Of a DNA stretch of 64,000 nt, positions 1 to 11,475 are shown piece by piece. The DNA is from Fragilariopsis cylindrus CCMP1102 (taxonomy: Eukaryota > Bacillariophyta > Bacillariophyceae > Bacillariales > Bacillariaceae): the NCBI GenBank assembly GCA_900095095.1, contig FMBT01000290.1, positions 1,178,001-1,242,000 of the forward strand, read 5' to 3'. A program made the position numbers and the translations under genes. Under the pieces are notes generated by a model. That model saw only the letters and a program-made list of their open reading frames with translations, was not told the DNA's origin and made no database searches. How positions within the stretch are numbered: position 1 is the first letter of the stretch; each line of letters opens with the position of its first letter.

Positions 1-89
1 GCTTAAATTGATTCTTCATTCAGTTTTATTACAACCATTTCCTTGACATCCAGACTACGAAAACGCTACCGTACTTAACACAGCACACC

Positions 90-545
90 ATGTCTTGTCG
101 CAATGACATCAACCAAGAGATTGATACGTTTAATGCAATCACTTATGGATCCCTTTTTTTCACGTTTGTGTGTTGGTTTTTGCGGATGTTTTACATGGCC
201 AAATGGCAACAGAATCCAGAGCAAGGCTACAAGGTTCTTTTCGGGTTTGCAGGAGTCAAGTTTCTTTTAGGAATCCTTCTTGCTACTATCTTTTTGCCCA
301 CATGTCCCAACGGATGCATCTGCGATCACTACGTTCAAATAAGTACCATCTACCCAGCTGTTGTGATTCTCATATCGATCTGGTGGGCGTATCTTGGCAT
401 GAAGTACTTGGCATTATCCCGTCAAGTTAAACAGCAAGAAGTTGTTCCCGTAGTTGAGTTGGTCGATGATGATCGTGATAAGAATGATGATGGTGATAAG
501 AATAAGCTTGTGGGTGATTATCGTGATAATATTGAGCTTGTTTAG
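90..545 (+). CDS. Small three-helix membrane protein, tandem copy 1
   Basis: A 151-aa protein I cannot assign to a family. Three hydrophobic segments are visible: about residues 18-38, 48-70 and 87-110. Between the second and third lies a cysteine-rich loop, PTCPNGCICD. The C-terminal 35 residues are charged and rich in Asp, Lys and Asn, so they are probably cytosolic or luminal. The start ATG follows ACAGCACACC, and the same leader precedes the paralogue at 1223. The two proteins are nearly identical over the membrane part and diverge in the N-terminal ten residues and the acidic tail. There is no intron. Being real genes is supported by conservation of the protein through the duplication; function is unknown. 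Confidence 0.75.
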   Translation: MSCRNDINQEIDTFNAITYGSLFFTFVCWFLRMFYMAKWQQNPEQGYKVLFGFAGVKFLLGILLATIFLPTCPNGCICDHYVQISTIYPAVVILISIWWAYLGMKYLALSRQVKQQEVVPVVELVDDDRDKNDDGDKNKLVGDYRDNIELV

Positions 546-1222
546 AGAAAACAGAATATAACGCCTTTAAGATGTCTTAACTACGTGTGTTTAGCCCACT
601 TCCCTCGGCGATCCCGAGGACGTCATCTAACTTTATTTTCAGTTCTTAAAACACGTAGAATCCTACACACCAAATTTTCAACTTTGGCTAGTATTTTCAA
701 CCTGTTAACCTTCATTCCAACGACTAATACAATTCATACAGACTAGTGTAACTATGATCTCTCTAATGCTATCATTGTTATTGCTGTCATTGACTTTTAT
801 CACTGTCAACTCAACACCACCATTTTCACGACAACAACCCTTTTTTGATTGCTTCCGAAACAAAAAAGGGTGCTCCTAGAAAATAATTTTTACGATCGAT
901 TTTTGCAAGAGCGCGCCCCTCAAATTCTGACACCAAAGAACATGTTTTTGATATGCCCACTGGCCACGTGGTAAATACATACTTTAACCTAAAAAAGGAT
1001 TCTTTTCAATTTTTTTAGAATTTTGCATAGATATGGTCCGCCGTCTTCGTCGAAGTGGTACATCTGTCTTTTTCACCTCTATTTCTAATGTTTCTGAAAT
1101 ACAAGTATTGATAATCTACAGTTAATAATTCGGTTCGTGCTTCTTGATTCATTCAGATTAATTACAACCATTTCCTTGACATCCAGACTACGAAAACGCT
1201 ACCGTACTTAACACAGCACACC

Positions 1223-1681
1223 ATGTCATCATCCAATTCTTGTCAAGATGAGATCAACCAAGAGATTGCTATGTTCAATGCAATCACTTATGGATCCCTT
1301 TTTTTCACGTTTGTGTGTTGGTTTTTGCGGAGGTGTTGCAAGGCAAAATGGCAACAGAATCCAGAGCATGGCTACATGGTTCTTTTCGGGTTTGCAGGAG
1401 TCAAGTTTCTTATAGGAATCCTGCTTTTTACTGTCTTTTTGCCCACATGTCCCAACGGATGCATCTGCGATCAATACTCTCAAAGTATCATCTACCCAAC
1501 TGTTGTGATTCTCCTGTCAATCTATTGGGCGTTTCTTGGCACGAAGTACTTGGCATTATCCCGTCAAGGTCAACAGCATCAAGTGGTTCCCGAAGTTCAA
1601 TTGGTCGATGATGATGATGATGGTGATAAGAATAAGAATAAGCTTGCTGGTGATTCTTGTGATAAGATTGAGATTGTTTAG
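1223..1681 (+). CDS. Small three-helix membrane protein, tandem copy 2
   Basis: A 152-aa paralogue of the protein at 90-545. It keeps the three hydrophobic segments and the PTCPNGCICD loop. The N-terminus is three residues longer (MSSSNSCQDE against MSCRND) and the acidic tail has an extra Asp run. Most differences are conservative or lie in the hydrophilic tail, as expected for two expressed copies under constraint. The upstream leader is almost identical in both copies, so the duplication included the promoter. No enzymatic or transport motif is recognisable. Confidence 0.75.
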   Translation: MSSSNSCQDEINQEIAMFNAITYGSLFFTFVCWFLRRCCKAKWQQNPEHGYMVLFGFAGVKFLIGILLFTVFLPTCPNGCICDQYSQSIIYPTVVILLSIYWAFLGTKYLALSRQGQQHQVVPEVQLVDDDDDGDKNKNKLAGDSCDKIEIV

Positions 1682-2785
1682 AGAATACAGAATATAACAA
1701 CTTTTAGATATCTTAATTATGGGTGTGTAAAGCCCCTTTTTTCCTTTCGTTCCTTCTGTTGACAATCCATGGTATGCAGCATGCTAGAAAATAACAGCAT
1801 CAGTCTACATATACAAATCGTTGTGTCTTTAATCCTCAATTTAAGATTAAAATTAGAATTAAAACAGACCAACTCGATCACCTACAGTTCCAACATCATT
1901 ACGACCTACTCATAATCCAACCCCTAGACTATATCAACGTCCATCATCACCAGTTCCAACTCGAAACCCTACACGAAAGTAAGCATCTTTTCTTTTTTTT
2001 GCTACTGTTATATATTGCTTTCTTTATATCGTTATCGTACTATATTTTTTAATGTAACTTCGAATGTAATTGTTTATATCAAAATGTACATCTACATATA
2101 TACATATGGTCCGCCGTCTTCGTCGAAGTGGTACATCTGTCTTGTGATACCTCGAATTTTTGTGGTCGCATTTCTAATCAATTATCTTCCGTTTGAAAAA
2201 TGTTGATAATCTAGTCCAACTCGACCTCCTACTCGATCTCCAACTCGATCTAACTTGCGCGATAAAAGGAAAATGGCTGTGATGAAAATGCTATTAACTC
2301 ACGGGCGCTCGATGAACCTGTATAATCGTTGACATGCAAGCAAGTTGGTAGCGGTGATGATGTCCAATTTTCACATGATTTTACTGAAGATAAAATACTG
2401 ACAAGCAGTGAAGATTGTCTGTAACCAACCTAGACAATGACGAGATGGAATGGAAAAGAAGAAAGAAAAAACCTTTTGGATAACTAGATCGAAACTCTAA
2501 TGCGAAGAAACAATATATACGTTTAACAAATTAAAATTGGAACTACTCAAAATGCAGTTCTATAGCCTGTGTAGATTTTTTCAAGAAGACTTTTAGTATT
2601 GGTATAATCGAGAACGTATTGTTAAAGTTGTCCACTATTATATCATTGTTTTCAAGTATCTACGACTGCATTACCATAAAAAAGTATAATGTGTCAACAA
2701 TATACTTTTGATCATTACGATCACTATATATGTTCCTCCTACTTCTACTTCTACTCCTACAGCCAATCACAGTAATATATTGTGA
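1682..2785. other. Intergenic region with dispersed-repeat fragments
   Basis: No convincing gene. It contains the second 40-nt block (2104-2143) and two short stretches that recur near 23.9 and 25.4 kb. ACAGACCAACTCGATCA lies at about 1864-1880 and again near 23910. A block at about 2415-2545 resembles 25410-25540. Confidence 0.5.
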
Positions 2786-5152
2786 CTACTGCAATGCAAG
2801 CAGTGATTCTTGGAGATCTTTACACCACGGGATCCTGCAACAACAACGACGTGAAGTAAAAAAAGTGGACAAGATAAAAGTTTTTTTAGACGAAACAAGA
2901 GCAAGAGTGAATAAGACTTTACAGTATATACAAATAGAAAGTATTTTTCGTTCAACCTTTGCAACAACATTATGCATCCCCAAGACGTACCATGCAGGAC
3001 CAGCGACTGTTGTATTGACAAGTCCAGTAAATGGACACTGAGAATCATCGTTGATTTGGGGATAAACAAATGATTTACGATACAATTTTAATTTATATAT
3101 CATTTTTGTTAATACTTCTGGATGTAATTCACTTATATCATTTTCTTCACTTGGATCCTTTTCTAAATCAAATAAAAGATATTTCGTTTTATTTATCGTT
3201 GTTAAGTTGTTGCTGATGTTGTTGTTGTTGTTGTTGTTGCTGTTGCTTCTGATCCTTTTAAATTCATCTTCATCACCTCCTGGTAACTGTATTTGTTTCG
3301 TACCTGGTGGGAATGTTTCGTTCGCATCCGGACCACCGGATTCACCTTGTACTATCTTCCAATTTAAATGTCGTAATGATGGTCCCCACCAACTTGGATT
3401 TTTACTAGGATCACTTAAACATTGTGCATATCCACCAAATAATTCAGTCCGTGCTGGTAAACCGTCACTATTACTACTATCCGATAATGCACCAACTTGA
3501 GAGACTCCATCTAATCGCGTTTGATGACGTGGTATCACATTAATCCATTCGGCTATTGTTGGAAACCAATCGACTACGTGAAATAAATGCCGGAATCGAC
3601 GGTGTACATAAAGTCCTTCGTCGTCTCCATCTTTTTGTTCGCTGCTGTCGTTCTTCAGTTCGTCAGTCAAAACGGTTTTGATTTTCTCATCATCCTTGTC
3701 ATTACTGCTGCTACGGCTACTACTACTACTACTACTACTACCGCCACCACCAACATCGCCGTTAGTATCATCCGTGTTTGTATCAGAATGAGACGATTCC
3801 GACGACGACGACGATGTGGTCTTTGATAATAATAATCTTTGAAGTGCAGGACCACTTAATATGGCATCCCCGGTCGTACCACCCTCCCATACACTACACT
3901 TGCCACCACGTTTTGGATAATTCGAGGATCCTTGTGTACAACCCACTGTAGTGGGTCCACCATTATCTGTAGTAAAAATTATTACAGTATTATTCCATAA
4001 TGTTGGATATTGTTGTAATGCAGTAATGACATTTCCAATCCCTTCATCGGCAGCAGATAACATCCCAGCATAATTTTTACGTTGATGAGTCCAATCAGTA
4101 CGATTCTTATATGGTTTAATATATTTCTCTGGTACTTCATTGGGACAATGTACTGCTTGATAGGCTAAATATAAAAATAATGGTGCTGATGTATCAGGTG
4201 TAGGTGATGATAATAAAAACGACGACGACGACGACGACGATCGTATCTCTTTCTTTTGTGAGGAAGATTTATCATCATCGTCGTCAACGTCGTCGAAGTT
4301 GAAACCAGCTACATTATCATCATTCGAATTTGTTGTTGTTGTTGTTTTTGCTGTTGCTGTTGCTGTTGCTGTTGTTGAAGCATGATGTTGATTATAATGA
4401 TTATGTATCACATTGATCGCTTCTCTGGTAAAGACATGTGTAGAATAATTACCACGTTCATTGACAACTTTCGAACAACCCTCACCACAATTGGGTGTTG
4501 AATCATAATGTAAATCTACACCACCACCACCACTTTTATGTGTAAAATAATCTTCACCACCAATATAAAAACCAAAAAAAGAATCAAACCCTCGAAAGGT
4601 TGGTGTTTGGTTCCACGAACTATGTCCAATATGCCATTTCCCCACCGCATGTGGTTGATATGTACTAGAATTTGAATTTTTTGAATTTTTTGTAGTTTTG
4701 GCTCGTTTTAACAGTTCTGGTAATGTTTCGATACCTAATGGTAATCCAGCAGTAGATATTGGACGTATAACATTATGTACACCAGTATGGATTGGATACA
4801 GACCACTGAATAATGCCGATCGTGTGGGTGAACAATAGGGTAAGACATAATAGTCGTCTAAATATATTCCATTATTTCCATTATTTCCATCTGTCACCAA
4901 TCCATCTATATTTGGTGTATTGATTCCAGTACCATGTAACCCTAAATCATGTGACCCTAAATCATCCATCACAATCATTACAATATTCGGTAAGTTGTCG
5001 TGTTGTTCCTGTTCTTGTTCTTTTTGATCTCGTGATGACGATGATGGATTATTTGCAGCAGAGGTTGACAACGACGTCGACGCTAGTATTACAAATATGA
5101 GCACACTACTACAGTAAGCAGCAGAGCGCCAGACGTCGATTATTCGCAACAT
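2786..5152 (-). CDS. Secreted sulfatase (arylsulfatase B/I/J-like)
   Basis: A 788-aa single-exon protein of the sulfatase family, which hydrolyses sulfate esters, probably of extracellular or lysosomal polysaccharides. Residues 10-33 form a signal peptide or anchor. Metal-binding Asp pair at residues 63-64 (IVMDDLGSHD). The CSPTRSALFSG signature begins at Cys107, the residue that is converted to formylglycine. Further down are GKWHIGH, TDNGG and a WEGG loop typical of the ARSB group. Poly-Ser, Asp and Asn insertions (for example the SSSS/GGGG stretch around residues 455-500) make it longer than the usual 500-600 aa. The last 70 residues show no family resemblance. A (TTTG)n tract lies directly upstream of the ATG. 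The family call is firm; substrate is not known. Confidence 0.9.
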   Translation of the reverse strand: MLRIIDVWRSAAYCSSVLIFVILASTSLSTSAANNPSSSSRDQKEQEQEQHDNLPNIVMIVMDDLGSHDLGLHGTGINTPNIDGLVTDGNNGNNGIYLDDYYVLPYCSPTRSALFSGLYPIHTGVHNVIRPISTAGLPLGIETLPELLKRAKTTKNSKNSNSSTYQPHAVGKWHIGHSSWNQTPTFRGFDSFFGFYIGGEDYFTHKSGGGGVDLHYDSTPNCGEGCSKVVNERGNYSTHVFTREAINVIHNHYNQHHASTTATATATAKTTTTTNSNDDNVAGFNFDDVDDDDDKSSSQKKEIRSSSSSSSFLLSSPTPDTSAPLFLYLAYQAVHCPNEVPEKYIKPYKNRTDWTHQRKNYAGMLSAADEGIGNVITALQQYPTLWNNTVIIFTTDNGGPTTVGCTQGSSNYPKRGGKCSVWEGGTTGDAILSGPALQRLLLSKTTSSSSSESSHSDTNTDDTNGDVGGGGSSSSSSSSRSSSNDKDDEKIKTVLTDELKNDSSEQKDGDDEGLYVHRRFRHLFHVVDWFPTIAEWINVIPRHQTRLDGVSQVGALSDSSNSDGLPARTELFGGYAQCLSDPSKNPSWWGPSLRHLNWKIVQGESGGPDANETFPPGTKQIQLPGGDEDEFKRIRSNSNNNNNNNISNNLTTINKTKYLLFDLEKDPSEENDISELHPEVLTKMIYKLKLYRKSFVYPQINDDSQCPFTGLVNTTVAGPAWYVLGMHNVVAKVERKILSICIYCKVLFTLALVSSKKTFILSTFFTSRRCCCRIPWCKDLQESLLALQ

Positions 5153-5160
5153 CCCTTTTT

Positions 5161-5199
5161 GTTTGTTTGTTTGTTTGTTTGTTTGTTTGTTTGTTTGTC
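5161..5199. repeat. (GTTT)n microsatellite
   Basis: About nine to ten GTTT units just upstream of the sulfatase start codon, so inside its 5' leader or promoter. Confidence 0.9.
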
Positions 5200-6253
5200 T
5201 TTAATGAGAGTGATGAGTATCGAGGCAGGGCAAGCGAAGAAGGAAGTCGACTTTCAATCTGCTTGAAATTCAACTAACGGTATACAGGAAGGAATAAATC
5301 GGTGTCTATATAAAAATGTTACTACTAGCCTACCTGCCGACCTGATGCATTTAAAGATCTATTACTACACTATGATCATAGCTAATTTGTAACTACCGTA
5401 GCATGAGGGTGTCGTGTTTATGATGTATATATTGTGATGTGCTTGCTTCCTGCATTCTTCTTAAAATAGAGCCAGCGATGGCTGCATCAAAAAAAAAGAT
5501 ATTATGAATTATGTACAGTAAGGTTACTGTATGAGTTGTCCGATCTTTTCTTATCCACCGCGCAGCGTGCATACTTTTAATATCTTTCAAAAACCAAACG
5601 TATATCAAAAAATGCGAAAACATGAAAACATGCATTCCTACTCACTCGTGCGAAGTACAATAATGTACTACTAGCTAGCTACGTGAAATTGTGTGTTGTT
5701 TTATTGGCTTGAGAAAAATTTCACATCACGTATGAAAGATTGATGATTCTTCTACTCCGTACTTCTTAACATGACTTCTAGTATTGTACTAGTAGTACAA
5801 GAAATAAGATCCTGTAAAAATAATGCATGTATCGTGTACCGTACTACAAAGAATTGCATTCTGTACACTTTTTTAGGTTTTTTATTGTTACCCCTTATTA
5901 TTCGCTTCTCCTCCAGTCAATTTTGTGATAAATCTTACATTCAAACCTTGAGTTTCAGTGTGTGTTCGGGTTTCAAAGAACAATAACGTCACACATATTA
6001 GAGAACATGCTACTGTTCTGTTCTGTACTGTACTAGTGTTCGGTTTACACAGCTTTTTTTGGTCCCTCCTACTTCAATAAAAGAACGATTGCATCTCACA
6101 TTTAAAGATCTTAACAACGTCACTCCAGCACTTGTCCGAAAGACGTGTTCGAAGAATTATATTGTAATATCCATATCACAACACACAACGATAGATCAAT
6201 ACGAACTCGAAATATCACAGTCTACATCCTACTATCATCGTACCATCGTCGTC
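5200..6253. other. Intergenic region, no gene seen
   Basis: The shared upstream region of the divergent sulfatase (-) and jacalin-like (+) genes. It is AT-rich with only short spurious reading frames. Confidence 0.5.
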
Positions 6254-7357
6254 ATGAAGTTAACTCGAAAGATGATTGGCGTAATAGATAAACAAGATAA
6301 TGTAGGAGGTCCGGGTGGTTACGCGTTTGATTCCGGATGTAACCTTAGTGGACTTCGTAAAGTACACATTGAGCTTGGTGTGAATTGCGGACTTAGGGCC
6401 CCCCTTAGATATCCCTCTGTGATCAAACGAATCTTCCTTGAGTTCAACAACCACCCCACCGACTCCAATCTAGACACTAAACAGGAACGTCATCCGCAAT
6501 ATTTCGACTTCACCTGTAGTAACGAGTTATGTACCTCTGAATTAGTAGATTCCAATGTCTGTAGTACCAACTACTGTACCTTTGACTTAGTGGATCCCAA
6601 TGATCCTATTGTTAAAGTCAATGTCTGGTATGATAGTAATCTTGTTACTTGTGTTAGTTTCATTCTAAAGTCAGGTTCTATTTCTCAGCTTTATGGTATT
6701 CCTTCTGAATCCGACTATTTAGAAACATTTGAAGGTGAGAATGGTTCGACTATGGTTGGCATCCACGGATGTTTTCTTGGTGCAGCCATTTGTAACCTCG
6801 GTATTACCTTTGCTACCTTAGCAAAGACTTTCCATGATGATTTAGGTTTTCCTCCAAACTCCAATGATGATGCGTCGACGTTGCAGAAGGAGATGGAATC
6901 GTCGTGTTCCGTTACAACCAATAAGAAGGAGGAGAAGGAGGAGGACGAGTCATGGGCAGAGGTGAATGATGGGCCTAATAAGGTGGTGGATCAATATTGC
7001 GATATCTCGAAGGTTATCGTGTCAAATGCAGGTAACAAAGTGGTGAATGGTAACTATTTGCATGACGGTATTTATGAGGGTGCACATAAATTCAGTAAAC
7101 GCGGGATATTTAATGGTAGTGAGTGTACCTATTCGCTTTTCAAAGCCTATGCCAGCGACAATACACAGCATTGGTACATCTCTATTGTTCCTCACGGAAG
7201 ATTACGAGGAACGAGCATTGATATCGACTTTTATTCGGCTTCTGCTACGCCGAAGAGTCATATTTGTCCTCCGTCGAATGGATGGAAGAAGGCCACCGTA
7301 GGTATGCATCCCCCTCCAAGTATTCAGGTCTTTCTGGAAACAACTCACCATCACTAG
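6254..7357 (+). CDS. Jacalin-like lectin with algal C-terminal domain
   Basis: A 367-aa protein from the ATG at 6254; the frame is open further upstream but lacks an ATG. The N-terminal half has beta-prism features of jacalin-related lectins: VGGPGGYAFDSG near residues 14-25, an alternating strand IKRIFLEF, and a later GIHGCFLGAAICNLGITFA segment that resembles the jacalin GxxGxxLxxIG strand. An acidic Glu/Lys linker follows (about 210-230). The last 110 residues contain GNYLHDGIYEGAHKF, WYISIVPHGRLRGTSIDIDF and PPSNGW, a pattern I associate with proteins recurrent in diatoms and other stramenopiles but without a known function. Sugar binding is inferred from the fold and is not certain. No signal peptide is visible at this start. 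Confidence 0.6.
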   Translation: MKLTRKMIGVIDKQDNVGGPGGYAFDSGCNLSGLRKVHIELGVNCGLRAPLRYPSVIKRIFLEFNNHPTDSNLDTKQERHPQYFDFTCSNELCTSELVDSNVCSTNYCTFDLVDPNDPIVKVNVWYDSNLVTCVSFILKSGSISQLYGIPSESDYLETFEGENGSTMVGIHGCFLGAAICNLGITFATLAKTFHDDLGFPPNSNDDASTLQKEMESSCSVTTNKKEEKEEDESWAEVNDGPNKVVDQYCDISKVIVSNAGNKVVNGNYLHDGIYEGAHKFSKRGIFNGSECTYSLFKAYASDNTQHWYISIVPHGRLRGTSIDIDFYSASATPKSHICPPSNGWKKATVGMHPPPSIQVFLETTHHH

Positions 7358-7914
7358 ATGAAGAACAAGGACATTAACAACAGAATATCGGACAGTCGTT
7401 TGTTTGAAAAGAACTGTTTATCAAACTGTAGCTTTACGAATACAAGCAAGCAAATTTCAATATTTGGAAGGCAAATACCCAAATTAGGACCGACTGTTTT
7501 TCGTTTAATATGGACTGACATCTACAACAAACAGAGTCGAGTAAAGTGCAAGCTGTTTGATCTGTCTCTACTGTGTAATACGCGCGAACCAATTAAGAAG
7601 TTGCCATAGTATTGTACTATTAAGAATAAGATTAGTGAATAAAGACATAAGGTACTAGTTAAATATACTAAATATATAGATCGATCTTAATGTGTAGACA
7701 AAAGTTAAAAAGATACACGGACGTAAAATACACTCTCGTGAAAACGAGGGGTTTTGATTCGAAAATTTGTTTCTCTTCAGCGTGAAAATGTAGGAGTTTC
7801 TTCCGCATAATCTTGATTATTTATTATATGGAATAGGAGACGGTTTGCGATGGAATAATACGCTCATTCGTTCCTTCGTTCGATGATTAATGTCGAAAGC
7901 AGATGCAAAACATC
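7358..7914. other. Intergenic, convergent 3' ends
   Basis: Lies between the 3' ends of the jacalin-like gene (+) and the beta-propeller gene (-). No supported gene; the reading frame that starts right after the stop at 7357 has no recognisable features. Confidence 0.5.
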
Positions 7915-10900
7915 TCACATCAATAAACCAACCAGAACGACAATAACAAGTCCAGAAATGGCGCCTGATAGTAAATGCCCACTTGATTCTATTCCTACAT
8001 CTCTTTTCATTGCCATAGCAAATTCAGGCTCAGTACCAGCTCCTATATTAACAAAAATTTGAGGACCAGTCATTGTAGCTGTACCTGCGTTGAAAACTAA
8101 TGGACCACCACTACGAGTGGCACATCCAAGTGTAACATATTCTTTCAAAAATCTGTCGTCATTATTCGTACCAAGAGAATTTCGTTCACGATAACGACTT
8201 TCGCTAACACCACCTGATGACGAACCTAATTTAACACTATCCCGATCACGATCAACAGGGAGAACTGTTGTTGATAAACATACTTCCTGATCAACCTCAA
8301 TTTGAAATCGATACGTTATACCAGGTTTTAATACTAATGTGCTTGAATCGACATCGGTACCATTCATATTTTGGATACGATACGTTCCCGGTAATTCAGT
8401 ATTGGTATTATCATAATTAACAATTTTAAATTCATTGTCACACACCCATCCTTCCCATTGTATATTAGTACAAGATCCACCACCACCACAAATTTGATCT
8501 TGATTTGGTAAACATGTATGACAAAAATATCCACCTAAAAGTAATGCATCAAAATTTAATTCACTATCATATTCACAGTCTGTACGATTTTTTAATAATG
8601 CAGCTGCGGCATCCATACCAGCCATAACAGATTGTACATTCGGATCATCTGAGGCGTATCCATCGAGATGAACTTGATCAAAGAATGTTATATTTGGTAC
8701 AATCGGATCAACTGTACATTCTGTATTTGGTAATAATTGAAACGGATCATTTAACCCTAATGCGACTTTTGCCTTCTCTAATTCAGATACGTATTCTGGA
8801 TTTGTTCGTGGCGCATATGTCATATCACATTCTGTAACAACAGATATTACATTCAATGTATTAGTTTCATCATCAACAAAATATAATTCGTTACCATTAG
8901 GACTAATATCCATACCACCAATAGTGTTAAATTGTGTAGATATTGTATTAAGTAAATCCCCTGTATTCACCTCGTATACAATAATATTACCTGTACCACG
9001 TTCAGCAACAAATAATCTCTCGTAATCTAAACTAAATACCATACCAGTTGGTTGATTTATATTAGATGCAAATACGTCTTGATTCACACATTCCCAGATA
9101 CTATATTCAAAACTTGGTAATTTATTTGAATATATTGGATATTCTTCACGTGCTGTACGTGCAAATTGTCCAGAATCAGCATCGACCTTTAATATATGAT
9201 TCTTACCAGGAGCAGCTACATACAATTCACGTCGTGTCGGATGCAGGATCATACCTGTAGGTATAGAAAAAAGAGGAGGGTACGAACAGGAAGAGAGAGG
9301 AAGGATGTTAGAATCAAGGTAATAATGGTACAAAAGTCGCGCCCACGCACGCAATGGCGGGACCTGACAGACAGAAGACAAGACGTTCGAATATAGAGAC
9401 CGTAAATAATAAATCATACATACCTGAATGTACACCAGCTTGATTTAATGCTTCATCGTTTGTTGTTTCTAATTCAACTTCAATGTAACGTCGAACAGAT
9501 GCAATAGAATGATCCATTGATCCAGGTCCATGTGGTTGTTGAAAATCATATCGAACTAATTGTCCTTTATCTTGATTACCAGTGGAATCAAATACCCAAT
9601 ATACTGTTCCATAACTTGTTTGTAATTCCGGATCATGTACAATACCTCTACAACTGGGTGACTCGTGTAACATATCGGAATGTAAAAAATAACATTCTTC
9701 ATCATCATTTTTATTTTCAGCAGTTTGATTACATATTTGACCTAATTTATTCACTAAATTTTTATTATTCGGATTCGAATCATATAATGTTGGTCCCATA
9801 AAATAATTGGATTCTTTGGTATTTAAATAATTATTGTTATTGTCATTACAGATCGACCAATAATTAAATGTATCACGATCATTGGTACGTCCGCTATCGG
9901 ATACTTTATTAAAGGATATTGCTGTACCATTAATCATATAATGATAATAACCACGATCTCTTCTGGATATAGACGATTGATATTGTTCATTACCAATAGC
10001 AGTTATTATTGATATCGAATGATTTTGTCCATTCACAACCCATGCTTCATCACCACCCACTGGATGTACAAATGATCGTCCTTCACTACTATTACCAAGA
10101 TGATACCCTGGTGTTGGATGGAATTTGATATCTCTTGGTGACATAAAGTCACCATGTACTTCTTGAATTTCATATTGTTCACCAAATTCTTCTATACATG
10201 GCGTACCACCATCTTCAACATTACAGTTAAAGATATTTTCTGCTGCTTCACACTCACGTGATTCAAATATAGGAAAATTAAATATACTACCACCATTTTC
10301 TGTTGAAGAAGAACCACCACCACAACGTTTGTCTGTATAACGGATTTGTGTACCTACTATTGGACCACAACGAATACTACATGGCGACCATGAAGACCAA
10401 TTACAATCCAAGACTGCGTCATCATCATCATCTTCTTCTTCTTCGGGTAGTGGTGGTGATACAACAACAACAGGAGCCACAGTCTCATCAACGTCTTCCT
10501 CATTTTCAACAGGATCACTTAATAGGATCGCGTCCAAGTATTCACTTAATGTTGTATCTAATGTACGTGCAATATCTGCTGTACAATCATAATAGGATTC
10601 ATATCCACAACATGGACCAATAAATTTATTGGTAATTTGTAAATTACCATCTAATACAACATACGCTGGATGTCCAAATGGACTGGTAAAGAATTGATCA
10701 CGGATTGCGTAGGTATCATCATCGACACTCCATGGCATTTCATTCGCAACACCAACTGTAGAATCAGGAAATAATGTGGCAGCATCTTTTTGATAGATTG
10801 AGGACCATTGTTGACATGTCCCACCACCTTTAATAGATTGTATAAAATGTACTTTATCTGGACCATATTTATCATAATATTTTTGTGCTACATGTGCAAA

Positions 10901-11475
10901 AACTCTTTGTTTCAAATAAAGAAAAATCGTCGTGGGGTGATATGAAAGAAGCAGAGCGATGGAAGAAGGAAGCGAAGGAAGGAAGGTCAGCAAAAGAAAA
11001 AGGAACAAAAAGTACGGCTCGAATCTCGAAACAACAAGATACAGTAGAATTCAAATTAAAGCGAGAAGGAAGACAAGAGACCAATATAAAAGATTATTTG
11101 ACTGACTTACCCCGATTCACGTCGTCCAGCATTACAACCAGTATAATAATTTGCAATTACTGTTACAGTATTAGATGGACCACGAAAATCATCAAACTTG
11201 AAACTTAAATTTTGTTCACCACCTTCGGCAGTAGGATAACAGACGTCATAAACTCTATTGACATCGGCTTTTACATTATTATTATCAGAAATACCATCAT
11301 CACCATCGCCATCAATAATATCACCTTCACATAATGCAGGAACAACAACACCAAAATTAATTGGTGGGCATACATTTGTACATCCTTGTCCTAAAACACT
11401 ACCACTGAGCAGCACCAGCGATAGTAGCATGGCCTGCAATAAGAGGCATGCTGTGACTAGAAACGTCATCGTCAT
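7915..11475 (-). CDS. Secreted thioredoxin-like / TSP1 / beta-propeller protein
   Basis: Three exons on the minus strand: 11475-11111, 10904-9424 and 9254-7915. The introns are GT-AG (donors GTAAGT and GTATGT; lengths 206 and 169 nt) and their phases match, giving 1061 aa. Order of domains: signal peptide (1-29); a thioredoxin-like fold near 95-240 with a GCNAG motif where the CXXC would be; an acidic linker; a thrombospondin type-1 repeat starting WSSWSPCSIRC near 290; then NHL/YVTN-like propeller blades from about 350, for example LHPTRRELYVAAPGKN and MDISPNGNELYFVDD. Next comes a Cys-rich region, and a hydrophobic C-terminus (GLVIVVLVGLLM) that could be a GPI signal or a tail anchor. It is probably a cell-surface protein. 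The thioredoxin site lacks a second Cys in CXXC spacing, so redox activity is doubtful. Confidence 0.8.

Larger units (their letters stand above)
1..2215 (+). repeat. Tandem segmental duplication, unit about 1.1 kb
   Basis: Two units (about 1-1120 and 1135-2210) each contain the conserved leader ending ACAGCACACC before the ATG (about 17-89 and 1150-1222), the membrane-protein gene, and a downstream 40-nt block. The block is at 1031-1070 and 2104-2143 and includes the near-palindrome CTTCGTCGAAG. Each block is followed 30-70 nt later by TTGATAATCTA. Gene and promoter are well conserved; the intergenic DNA between the gene and the 40-nt block has diverged. Confidence 0.75.

Noticed and set aside
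6059-6253. Upstream extension of the jacalin-like gene
   Set aside because: The frame is open but begins with TTG and has no ATG; sequence before 6254 lacks coding character.
7358-7609. 83-codon frame directly after the jacalin-like stop
   Set aside because: No homology, signal or conserved feature; likely 3' UTR.
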